This document shows, one piece after another, positions 1 through 12,360 of a DNA stretch of 64,000 nt. Every line of letters begins with the position of its first letter. Within the stretch, counting starts at the first letter, position 1. The notes beneath the pieces are model-generated. The model had not been told where the DNA came from. It worked only from the letters and a program-made list of their open reading frames with translations, and did no database searches. Origin of the DNA: Burhinus oedicnemus (Eukaryota > Chordata > Aves > Charadriiformes > Burhinidae); the NCBI GenBank assembly GCA_008921705.1, contig VFFE01009068.1:196856-260855 (forward strand), in the 5' to 3' direction. Made by a program: the position numbers and the translations under genes.

Positions 1-3000
1 TGGATCCTTTTAGGATAAGTTTGTCCTCTTAAAGTTTTCTGAAAATAATTTCTTTTTCTTGATGCAATTATTGGTTTATTAATTATCCCTTGATTAGTTG
101 CTGAGCCATAACTTGAAAATATTCTGTTTCTGAGGGGCAGTTACTTTTTTTGCTTGTGGGATGTCTAAAAGCAGGCTTTGGAAGTCAATTTCAAATTAAA
201 GTGTACGGTCAAAGGTGGACTGAATAAATCACATCGTGTTGCCTGTCTTTATTAGATGGGATTGCAAGTGTGGTAACTTAGGGCTCAAAATTTAAAACTC
301 AGTCCTCATATAAAAAGCTTGATTATAAAAAACATTTTCAAATTGCCATGGAAGTTAAGAACCATATACAAAATTGCTTTAATGAAACAGCAAGAGAACA
401 TACAGGAGAAGCTTGCACATTTGTCTGATAGTCATTCAGCATTGTTAATGAGATTTCAAAAGAGCAAGTGAATACAAAATCATAACCCAAACATTTCAAT
501 GCCTCTAAAGTACTATATCACTCTATACCTGCAGAAATTCTGATTGCGGCCTCTGAAACTAAGGTTGCTAGTTTTGAGCAACCTGTCCTGGACTTTTCTT
601 AATTGATAGGTCTCTCTTTTATCAGGGTTAGAAAACTATTACCTTTATTTCATTCCTTTCTGGGTGTAACTGTCTGTAATCCTTTATGGACATTACTGAG
701 GGCTAACAGTGTTTGGCTTCATGGTCGTGCTTGAATGTTGATAATTTCAAAGTTCAGCTTCTGCTTTTTTGTTTATTTTGCTGTGGTTTATCCCAGGAGG
801 TCAAATCCCTTCATACATGTTGTTGAGAAACTGGAGTCCTTTGAAGATCACTGTCAAACACAGTGAAAAAAAGAGGTTTGTAGGCCAAAGAATGCACATG
901 GGCAGAAAAGAAATGGCAATGTGTTATACACAGGCTATGTAGGCAACATAGGCAGTGCTTGGGCAGCATTCTAATTTATTGACAATAATCAGTGTTTCAT
1001 TCTTGACAGAGATATTTTGCTCACAACTTTTCAGTCTATGTTTTATGAGGGAAAGCAAGCAGTGTTAAATAGCGTCTGTCACTATGGCTTTGGATCATAT
1101 AATGACTTTCCCTTCTGATTCCCAGGTAATGTCTTGGGGTTTTTTTGTACGACTTTAAGGACTGTTTCAACCTGTTGCCTCATGAGGGGTGGTTGAAAAC
1201 GGGTTTGGGTGGCCTTCTATGCAGTGTAGGCCTTAACTTCTGCTCAGACTTTGGCATATTTCTTGACTTGCCCATTTCTTCCTTGATTATTGATCTTTAG
1301 AGTCTTGACTTTCATCTGATAAAGATTTTTTTAACTTCATATTTAATATTTATGATTCTGATTTAAAAGGTGAAAATTTTAATTTTTTTCCTGGATTTGC
1401 AAATTAATCATGACGAGGTAACTAGATTATGCCTGTTAGGGACATTAGTGATATGAACAAATTCACAGTAAAATTAAATGAATATAACATAAAAATCAAA
1501 GCTATTAAATACCTGCTTAGCTCTCTAGCAAAAACAGGCTAGTGAACTTGCTTGCTTACGATTCCCCTTTTTCTTCTGTGCAAATCAGGTGACACAAGCT
1601 GTCAAAATGCAAAACTTCCGAACAAGAATTAGAATTCTTCATGACAAAATTTTACTGCGTAATTAAAGGTAAAATAATTTAGTTACATAACCATGAATTA
1701 AATCTATTTTGAATTCTTCAAATGTGTTTTTCAAAGCTGACGCCTTTACTATAGTAAGGCAGACACAAAGTCCTGGGTCCAGCTCCTCTGAATGTTTAAA
1801 TAGCTGTAGCCCAGGTTTGGGATCAGGCCTATCCATGTGGTTTGGTATTTTTTGTTTTCAAAATTGTATAAAAGATATAAAATAGTTAAACATTTCTTTG
1901 TCTAGCTGTTCTGTTAAGATGTGATCTAGATGTCCATCAAATGGACAATGAAGGGAAGAGCAGGATTTCAGTATCGTTTGAAGGGCCTTGAACATATTGC
2001 TAAAGGTCACTGGGTTGAATTTGTGCATCTTCTAAATTGGAGCAATCCATCATCTGGAAAAAAACACTAAGCTTCTAAATGAAAAGGAATCATGAGTATA
2101 CATAGTTTTTGTTTGGTTGGTTTTTTGTTCCCTGGCCTTTTTTTTTGGTCACAATTTTCCTCATTCTGTGCTAATTTAGCTCTCTACTCTTTCTTCTCCT
2201 CACACCTCCTACATGTTGCGTTTCAAAGGCTGGGAATCACGAAAATCTCCCAGTCTTATCCTTACTAAGAGAGTTAGCAGAGATAGGAACTTGACAGGTA
2301 CGCAGACCTAACAAAGCAGAGCAACAGGGCTAATAGGGAAAAGCAGCTGGGAGCAAATAAAGAAAATCCCTGCTGGTGTAATGCAGTAATGTGTGCTGGT
2401 CAGTACTGAGCTTATGGTCCTGGAATTGAGCCTTATGGTGTGTTACAGAGAAACAGAGTGTTGCTGCATGTGATGGTGCTAGTCACAGTAAGATCAGAGG
2501 CATTTACATCCTTTGGTACCATGCCTGTGGAGTATCTTGCATCCTTTACCGTTTCCATAGAACTGTGATCCAGGTTATAAATGTCCACAGTTTTGCATAA
2601 TTTTTCCTCCTTATGTGGCTACAAAAGTACCAGCCATGAATCAGCTGAGGATTGATGTTTTACTAATGCTTCAGTCTACACCATACAACTGAAATAATGA
2701 CTAAGAGATGTGTTAAGTGCTCGGTGCCCATCCAGAGATTGAATAGCGTTAAAATTTGCCAATATGAACACAGTTAACCATTTCACTGAAGGCCATTTGA
2801 GCTAAAACTCCTTTAATTGCTTTTGATCTCATAATTCTAAACTGCCCCGTTACTTAAATGTCTCCCTGCCATCTCCAATGTCTTCTAAAGGTGGACGTGG
2901 TTAAAATAGTTATTCTTTTACACTGCAGACAATGTCATACTTTCAAACTACAGAGGGAAAGTAAAATAAAGCCTAATGATTTGCTGGTTTCTAGAGATGC

Positions 3001-6000
3001 CATTCCACTTCTGTGTAACTGTATCAATATGCACCTGTGAGTGATGCATGGTTTGCCATTAGTGGCAGAAGTCATAAGGAATGCTCACTGAATTATTTGT
3101 GTAGAGAGTAATTTACTAAAATAGATCTTAGGTGAGAGGTCTGGAGCCTTGCTGGAGAACTTAGATTTTATTCAAAGCTGAATACCAGTTCTTTGCCTGA
3201 GGGCTTATGTGTAATGATGAATCTGGTCATGATATCAAGAGTGAGGAGAAGCGCGTAGGTGGGAGGAACAACTCTGTAAGATATCATCTCAGGCCCAGAG
3301 GATTTCTCTGGATAGAATTGTTTTAAGCACCGATTTTTAAAAGCGTATGCTTATGAAATAAGAACTGGTGCGGCCTATGCCAAAGTCTGAGTTTAATTGG
3401 AATATATACATTAACTTAAAAAAGTTTCAGAGTAAGTTTAGGAGTAAGTAAGTGTTTCTGATGGTTTGGTTGTAATAAAGACCTTTTAATGTAATTTAGT
3501 TCAAACAAGTGGAGGAAAAAGTGAAAACAGTCTGCTAAGCAAAATATCATCAGTAACCAACCAAGAAAAGCCTCATTTTTGAGATAGCTTTATAAAGCTC
3601 TCTGCAAGTATTAGTTTGGTTTAAGGTATTTTTAGTTAGAGGAAGATTAAAAAAAACCCAGGGGGCTTCCCATTATCCCCTGCAATGACACAACAGAAGT
3701 ATGGAGAGGGACTTTTTTCAACCCTTGCAGGGTGTAACCTACCTTATTATCGAACAGGCAGGGACAAGCCAATATTTAACAATCGGAAATAGCTAAATGG
3801 CTGTTCTGAGCTAGACTGTGAACTTTCACCGTATGCTACAAATAAACTCCAGAAATGCATTCTGGCTCTTCTGACTCTACGCTGTGTTATTACTTCTTCA
3901 GTATTCAAATGACTAAGTGCATGCTATAAACAAAACATTAACACATAGCAAAAATAAAATAATTTTTCTCTTTTTTTCAAGTAATCACTTCAGTCTCCTG
4001 CAGTGTCCCATGGTCACCTCATACGGTTAGAAAGCTCACTGTATGCTTTGCAAACATAAAGGAAAACATGGTTGGGAGGGTGTTCTCAACTTTGTTTTTG
4101 CAGAGTTTTATTTATCCCTTGCAAATAAAACTAAGCCCTGTCGGTTTTCATTCCTAATATTTTTCAAGATAAAAGAAAGAAAGATTCTCCAGTGTTATCA
4201 GTAAGAAGTTGTTGCAAGTGAGGGTTGAGGTACAGCAATGAGAACATCATATTGCTTTAAGTGAGCTGATTTTTTTTAATGATGTTCTATACGTCATTAT
4301 GTGGTGAGAAACTCATGGCAATAGAGATCAACTAGTTCAAGGCTTAGAGGTGAATTATGGCTCTGGAACAAAAATATTAAGGATCTTAGGCTGCACAGCT
4401 TAGTGGCCAGATTTGCAAAATACTTAGAGGCAGAAAGATACAAGTAGGCTCTTTAATCCCTCATTGAAATAAACCGAAACAGACTCCCAGGAATACTTGA
4501 AAACTCCCATAGGTCTCATTTCCTTGGCTTGAATGACCTAGACGGTTGAGTTCTTTTTCAGAGTTACTCAGGCAGTTAACAGTCCTATCACTTGGCCCGT
4601 TTTTTCCTAGATACGCAGCAAAATATCTTGAGATATAGTTGAGCCACTTTGAAAGATAAGATGCTTTTATGTAAAACTCATGGGCTATGTTCAGTAGAGG
4701 AGAGGCTGGATTATCTTCAGAAAAGAGGGTCTTAGTACAAGAGCAGGAATATGTTTATGGAGTTACTCACCAGAATAGGCTAAAATCAGTTGTTTACCCA
4801 CAAAGAAAAGAAACCTGGAAAACAGGGAATGCTATTTCATCAGCTGTAAATGGGTTAGACCTCAGGTATGCCATGCTCATAGGCCTAACAAGCTTTTGGA
4901 AGGAAACTCCAAGAAGCAAAGGTAATAAAAACCTGTGTACTCTGTAGATTAATGAAACTACCAGACTGCCAGGTGATAACACTCTGCATGATACCTGATC
5001 AATTGTTAGTCTTAAGGCATTATTTCACTTTATACAACTAGTTTGTGCATGACCTGTGTGAGGAAGACTGAATTATTAAGGAGATCGGTATAAAAAAAAT
5101 CAAACCCCAGACAGTAGGAACTGGTTAATTTAGTCAAATAATTAAAAGCAAAGTGTTGGTGCTGTCTCAATCCTCTTGGGGAATTTTGTTTCTATTTACA
5201 GAGTACATAGTCTGACTACAGTAGGTATTGTCTCCAAGCAGAAACTAGACTATACTGTGTAAACAGTGAGTTGCCAAATAGTTGATAACTGATAACTGAC
5301 TGCACCAGACTTGCCCGGCACATTTGTTAGACTGCACCTTTGGAAAGGAATTCCTGATCTAGCACTTTGGAGGTGGCTTGTTTAGACTGAAACGGTGATT
5401 GCACAGCTACACAATGACTTGGCTGGTCATTTTAAGGGCAGCTGGGAGGCATTTGGGCTTTTCTACACACGTTTTCATCTGAAATAGTTGGATTAGGGAA
5501 ACATCAAAAACCTTTCACTTGGAAGTGCTATACTAGTCCTGCCTATTCTGAGGTCTTTTCCACAGAAGAGAAATGTATTGGTATCCTGAAAGAGAGATAT
5601 TTGGTGCTGCTATATGGCAGGAATCCAGTCCTCTAGTGTACAGAAAGGAAAGAAATGGCTAAGAAATTAAAAAATTTTCCCTGTTTTATATTTTACCTTC
5701 AATGAGGTTGGCTCCTTTGATCCTGGGAGAGGGAATAACATTGTTAGAATTTGGTAAAGGTGTTTAACTGCTAATTTTCACCCTGGTGGAGTTCAGCAGA
5801 GCACAACCAACAGAAGGATGAGGTCAACCCTTGTGTCCCCTCAAATACCTTAGGACAGTGGAAGTGCAAAATGGCCATGCAGATATCTAGCAAGAGACTC
5901 TGTGGGAAGGAAGGTGACAGGGAGGAGGAATAAAGGATCATTCCTCCACAGTGACTGGAAGAGTTCTTAATATTTTCTTTGTTGAAATTTTCAGAATATC

Positions 6001-9000
6001 CAAAAGCAAATGGAAAGCTTTTATTTCAAGTGAGGTAATGCTTAAACAGTGATTCTTATTTTCTTCACAGTAGGTCACCAATTCATTGTTTAAAGGGCAC
6101 AATAACTTTACATATTCAGTGCCAGAGACAGTACATGGGAGGGAGACAACTACATGTATAATAAGGACCTGTGGGAAACAGAGATGAAGTTTCAGGATGT
6201 TTTAAATCATCCCTTTGCAACATATGTAGAGGTAAAGGATCAGATTTTAGGTCATGTACAATTGTTGGAGATCTAGTGAAACTATGAAGGTAAGAAACAG
6301 GTGTATTATAAATGATCAGTCTGGAAACAGATCCAAGCCTGTAATGGAAAATGATAATTAAAGGCACAAGAACATCCATTCCTATGGCACCATTTCAGAT
6401 TCAGTATTTTTCCTGTCTCAAAAGAGTGGTACGTTTTACAGCTATCTCTGCCTGTAGTGCATCAACAGAGAAGGTGGCCGACCAGAGAATTTGGCACATA
6501 AAGTAAACTGATAAAGTAAATTGGTAGCATAAAGCACCTTGCAATCTGAATATGAAGTAATTTTAATCTTGATTTCCAGTCTTTATAAAAAGTCAACATT
6601 TTCACATAACACAGGTACTTTTCTTGAAAAATGATGCTGGGTAAAATGTACTTTTCTGCAATAGTAATTTCTATTAATTTTCTTCACCCATTGATTTAAC
6701 CATGAAATGCAGAATAAAGACTGTAACCAAAAAGTCAAAATAAACATTTATCAAACTTTGCATTAAGGTTTTATAAATTATGTGGAATAAGTCAATAATA
6801 GACCCAGAAGAATTTTAATAAAATGCCATTAGAGAGTCCTAGAAATCCATGCATAATTTATAAAAATGCATTGCTTATAACCAACTATAGCACATGCTAT
6901 CAATGTCTTTGACATGCTTAGGACTGCTATTAAGAATCTCTTAGCTATTCATAAACTATTTGTAAATGGGATAATAAATAATATATGCCTAAACCTTTTC
7001 TTTATTCCCAGTGACATCATCTTCATCATGATTAGCCAATTACTCACTATTGTTACTGTTGCTCCTTTTGTGTAAATAGATTTTAGAGCTGTGTAATTTG
7101 GTTTTAGTTAGAAGGTTGGTTAGAAATACATTGCACATCTTCAGCTGTAGTCGTATGTTTCTAGTCCTCAGATGAAGTGTTTCTGTGAAATCAAATTATA
7201 TCATCTCTTCTGCATTGTGGGGGTGATATGTAACTGTAAGTAGTGTTTCAATCACTGCAAAGTGGCTGGTAGAATTATTCCCAACACTGATACAGATTTT
7301 GTGCATCTCTGCAACAAGATACTTATCATTGTCATTTTCTGAAAATCATGACTTAATATCTTCAGCCGAGAGCAGCCAAATCATTCAATGTGGATAATTT
7401 ATGTTGTTTTTCTGCTTTTGGCTGATTCCTCACAGCCTTTGTACCGTAGGACTTTCTTCCTGACCCTGCCTTCCTTCCCTCTGCTGTCCTTATTATGACC
7501 GCCATCACCTCCTCCAAGTTCCTCTGCCTACTTCCTCTTCTAGTTCCTCTCCTGGTTGGTAATTTCAGTCCCCAGAAGCTGAAGAAAACAGGCTGTGATC
7601 ACCCCTACCCGCTTCCCCTTACCTCCTCCCCCCACGAAAAAAAGAAAACCCCCAAAAAACACTGCAAACCAACTCCCAGAAGACCCTTCCTTGAAGCAGT
7701 TGCAAAGATGAGATTTCAATGTGAACATGAGAATGAGGACTCAGTTCATACTGAAGTCCCTGTTGGGCGGCAGAAATGACATTTAATCCCTGTCAAACTG
7801 GTTTATCTTCCATCTGCTGGTGTATTGGTAAAGGAGTCAACAGATCATTAGGAACATCCCAAGGAAAGTAATTTCTCTAGGGATCAATGTTAAACCCTTG
7901 CCCCTGAGCGGTGTGTTTTTCTCAGCAGTTAGAGCAAAACATTATGGAGAAAATATTGAAACAATAACCAGTTTGGTCACACTTGTTTAACCTTATATTT
8001 TACTAAAGCCTAAATTAAGTAAGTTTTTTTTCCTAAGTTAAATGCAAAGAATTGAGCCAATCCCCAGTCTTTTAGAAAATCACAGGGTTCTGACAGGGTA
8101 TACCCACAGGTAAAAACTATAGTGCCCATTTCAGACATTGCTGCTTGGAACTGGCACCCTGCCCCTGTGCTGGGGCATCACCAGCTCCTGACACACACTC
8201 AGCAGAAAGCAATCTGTATTTACACTTTCCATGCTCCAGTTTATAACTGTCATTTTAGAGCAACTCACCTTCACAGGTGGCTTAAGCAAAGATCCAGGAG
8301 TGACAGAAGCATAGACACAATCACTTTCTGCTGTTGTTTTTTTTAACCTTGGGCAATGACATAGACAGCTGGGAACAGCAATGCTTAACTGCCACCATTA
8401 AATGCATGGTCTGTCCTCGATCCAGTGTATGGCATGCCCTCACTGCTCCAGTTTTGTCTTAGAAGCTCCTCCTTTCTGAGATAAATCATAGGCCATGCAT
8501 TCCCCTTTTTAATTCCAACACCTGACCTTCAAAGTCAGGGTTGCACATCCTATTTTGAAAAACGATTAGAAGATGGAGTTTGTGGAGAGTTTTTACCTAT
8601 TTGAGTTTCCAGCAGGGAATGATTCTCAGACTTCAGCATTTGAGAGAGGGAATTTTTGTGATTTCAACTGAAGGTCTGGATCCCTTCAAAAGGATGCGGT
8701 ATCCAGCCTGTAAAACTCCTGTGTGTGGTCAAGGTGACAGGGAGGCATAGTAGGCTTGTGGGCTGCTGATTTACCTTATTTGTAGTTTCATTTGTTCTTG
8801 CCTGAAAAGCCACAAGACAAACTTGTGAGTTAGCTGTTACACTGAAGAGCAACCAACTTCTATTTCCAGATCTGCTTTTAAAACGGCACCTGGTACAAAC
8901 TTAGTTAATTTTATCCAGAAAATAAGCAAATGCATGTGACAAGGGGGCTAATATATTAGCTTGTAAGGAAGGTGCTGGAGGGCAGAGATGCTAGCAGCAG

Positions 9001-11700
9001 TCACAAGAGTGCTGTTGCCAGGACTCAGGATTTCTGGGCTTGGCTTTGAGAGTCTATGCCTGTGGGTAAACTCCCCCCCTGCCCCATACACCAGGGTGGG
9101 ACTCTGTCTTATTTCCTGTTGTACACTTGCTTGTGTAGTGTACTCTCCTCAAAAAACCTGCAAAATGTTTGCTGTCTCCTTGTCTTCTGTCTTTTCTGCT
9201 CTCTCTCTCTCTCCCCCTCTCTCCTTTTGCTTTTAAGACTGATGTGAAAACTGTCAGAGCAGGAGCTAAAATAACTTTTTTGTTAAATTTGTAAGAGTTA
9301 CCTAAAGTGACAGATCCAGTATTCCTGCTTTAGGCATCATTTGAAGTTTGTTTACTATACACCTCAAACAAATGTGTTTATATGGAATGTGTACCAAGAA
9401 ATGAGTAGGAAACATATGTGTTAAAATGAAAATGTGGCTTTGAACCACTGAAAAAAGGCTTTGGTTATTGTTTCATCTATCCATTTAAAATTCTAATTTC
9501 TTGTGAATTATAAACTTTATAGTGGTCACAGGAGTATAGAATTTTTTTTTTATTTAAATGTACTTTGTTATCACATTTTATTTACAAATGTTTGCATTTT
9601 TTATTGCAAATTCATTGCTTTTTCCACATTTTCAGAAAGTAATGTGCTGCTTAGATTGCAAGATTCCTGCTAAACTCAGTCTGAGTTCTGCAACCGACAT
9701 AACGAACAAGTCTTTGTGAACCGTATTGTATGAACAAATCTTTAAAGAAAAAGGTGAAAATTTCTTTTTTTAGTGACAAACTTCTTAAAAGAGTTTTGAA
9801 ATATAAAACCCACCAAGACTTGACCCTTGACATTCATTGATTCTCTATAAAATATTTTTTTCTATCCTTAGAAATATTGTCATTCTTAAGTTTACAGTTT
9901 TATGCTGGATGTGTGTATGTAGAGGTACAGCACTGTGGAAGTGATAGGAAAAAAAAAGTCCTGCAAAATGTAAATTTGTCTGGCAAAATATTACATGATA
10001 ACTTTAGAAGACTTAATGTTAGTAGTATGTCCAAATAGCTAAAACCTTATATTAGAAGTGGTGTTAACTGACACGTTTTACTTAACCTGGTGATACATCT
10101 TAGGGTAGATAAGGACAACTGAATTTTAGAACTGTTTAAATTTTAGTTGTTGTCCTTTCTGTCATGATGCATTCCTCAATATCCCAAAGTTCCATCAGCA
10201 TATCATTATTATATATTTATTATTAACAGTCTTCTCTTGGTTTCAGGAAGATGGCAAAAAAGAAGTAACAGTGGGTCCAAATTTTCCTTGAAAACCGAGA
10301 GGTAATTATATTGCAGCAAATTTAAAATAAGATAGTTCACAGATTATAGAAGATAATAGATACAGCACTGTTAGACAGTAGCAAATCAGGGACAAGATAA
10401 GAATGTCCACTATTCCCAACTGTTTCTAGTTTTATCAGAGCATTAATGGAAATATTGCTCTCCTTGTTTTCTGTTACAGGCAGGCTTGTGCTGAGCTGAC
10501 TGTACTCTATTCTCTGTTCATAAGGCACAAAATACCTTACCGTTTCTGACACGTGGCTGGGTGGGTATTGTGATTTCTCTAGTGCAGCTGGTTGGTAATC
10601 AAAATAAGCCATGAACGATGGATAAAGTTAATTATTTTACTGGGGTGGGGGATACACCCTTTGCAATATTTTGTTCAAGATGACACAAAGGAGAGCAAAA
10701 GTAGGCACACTGTCTTGTTCTGAGACACAGCTGGCCTGAACTGGAGTGTTGTTCAGCCTCTTAGGGGTTTAGTTACCTCCATTAGCTAGCAGACTTGCTT
10801 AAAGACCTATTAAACCATTTTGTTGTGCTCTGCTCTATGACTTCAGGATTAATATCTAAAGTGACATTTCTTTGGTCTTAAGTCAGATTGTTCCGCAGCA
10901 GTTCCATCTTTCAGGTTTCTGCACCAGGGAAACCTCAAGGCAGGACTGGAGGAAATGCTGAATTACTTTGTAAATAGGCCTGGAGATGGTTGGATTTTTT
11001 TGGTGTAAACGTTATGCATTTCTAATTCAGAGAAGTCTGAATAATGAATAATAAGTACAGATCACAGTTTAACCTTCCTATCGGCTTCAGCCTCAGGAGG
11101 TAATTAGAGACACTTTTGTGAAGGCAACAAAAATGTAGTGTTTTTCACCCTGAAAGCTGACACAGCATTACTTTTACTTCTAGGCTTAGCATGAACATAA
11201 GTATTTGTGGTTTACTGACATAAAATAGGTCAAGGATTAAAGTGTAATTAATTACATGCCTTTTCTATACTGAATCCCCAAACCCTGTGTCTGAATGAAT
11301 TCTATTAGATATACACACCTTTTTTCCAGCTTCAGCCTTATTTTTTATTTAGTACCCAGAGTTCCTCAGATCTCTGGATTGATAATGCCTATCTACCCTG
11401 TCTTCACCTGCTCTGTCTACTGAGATTCATTTTCTTTATCCATTTTGTGGCAGACACATAATTGGCTTTAGCTTTTTATTCCTCAGAAATGAAAAAAGGT
11501 TTGGTACTACGTGTTATCGGGCTCCCCTAATAACAGTTCTACCAGCATAAAAATATCTTTATTATAATCAAATGCAATAGGCATGCAATCATTTAAAGGT
11601 GGGATTGTTTCCCTTGGGCATTGCCCTAAAAGGGAACAGTTGCACAGTGGCATGAGGACGCTTCCTTGCAGTATTTGGCATCACAATATTCTGGTTCTCA
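1..11700. other. AT-rich non-coding DNA, no gene recognised
   Basis: Every open frame in this stretch is shorter than about 95 codons, none carries a motif I recognise, and most overlap equally long frames on the other strand. Base composition is AT-rich throughout, with short homopolymer runs and a brief CT run near 9200-9215. I see no CR1 tail and no tRNA-like or rRNA-like sequence. One possible LTR remnant at about 3680-3905 is listed separately. The stretch could be intergenic or part of a long intron; the sequence alone does not say which. Confidence 0.6.
3681..3905 (+). repeat. Possible remnant of a retroviral LTR (R-U5-like end)
   Basis: Around 3838-3905 an AATAAA signal (in CAAATAAACTCC) is followed by a pyrimidine- and GT-rich stretch (CTGGCTCTTCTGACTCTACG, then CTGTGTTATTAC). 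This resembles the polyadenylation signal plus R-U5 end of many avian LTRs. The preceding 150 bases are slightly richer in GC than the surroundings. I could not find matching TG...CA termini with a target-site duplication, so the boundaries are approximate and the call may be wrong. Confidence 0.2.
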
Positions 11701-11739
11701 ATGTGTTCACTGAAGATTTCCGTGCACTGGAGGTACCCT

Positions 11740-12360
11740 AAAAACTCCCTCTCTACCTGAAACACCACCCGCAGCCCAGCTATGCTGAACCGGGAGCTCA
11801 GGGAGGGCTGAGAGAGGGCTGTGCTCCACTAAGTGACAGGGCAAGCGGTCACCTTGCACCTCCTGCAAGAAGCGCAGCCACCCCCGGGCTGTATGGTTGT
11901 CACATGGCAGGGAAAAGCAAGGGTCAACTCATCCCTCTACTTGCTCTCTAAATAGATCTCCTTTTCTTCTGCTGATGACTCTGCCCCAAGGGCAGCAATT
12001 CGGGAGCTGGCGGAGAGCCCCGTTGCTCAGCCTTGTCCCTAAGTAAGGAGGGGACAGTGGGGGACAAAGGCTCCCTATTTCCTCTGCCCACCACGCAGCT
12101 GCCCCTGTATCACACAGAACAAAAGCATCCAGCTGTTCACAAACCGCTGCATGTGCAATGCCAGCGTATATAAGTCTGTGCCTGTATGTGGCCTTCTGCT
12201 TATGCTTTGCAGTTACCCTGTCCTTGGAGCTCTTTGGTGCACGCCCAGGAATGCATTCATACTTCTGCTGCCCCAAGTCTGTTGCTTAGTGTGCCATGTA
12301 CAAAAGGCCCATTTCAGTGAATGTCTTCTGGGTCTTGGTGGTTTTTGCCGAGTTAGATGA
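11740..12360. other. GC-richer patch with CpGs, unassigned
   Basis: This ~600-base patch is clearly richer in GC than its flanks and holds about ten CpG dinucleotides (for example in CCCCCGGGC, ATTCGGGAGC and GGCGGAGAGC). Open frames exist on both strands, including a 115-codon frame on the - strand at 12276-11929, but the translation matches no family I know. A canonical TATA box lies inside it at 12167. It could be a degraded LTR, a small promoter-like region or chance. No LTR termini or target-site duplication were found. Confidence 0.3.
12167..12174 (+). promoter_or_regulatory. TATA-box match TATATAAG in a GC-richer context
   Basis: The octamer TATATAAG matches the TATA-box consensus exactly and sits within GC-richer DNA that contains CpGs, a setting more promoter-like than the many AT-only TATA strings in this window. 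No downstream open frame or recognisable exon supports transcription from it, so it is only a sequence match. Confidence 0.2.
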
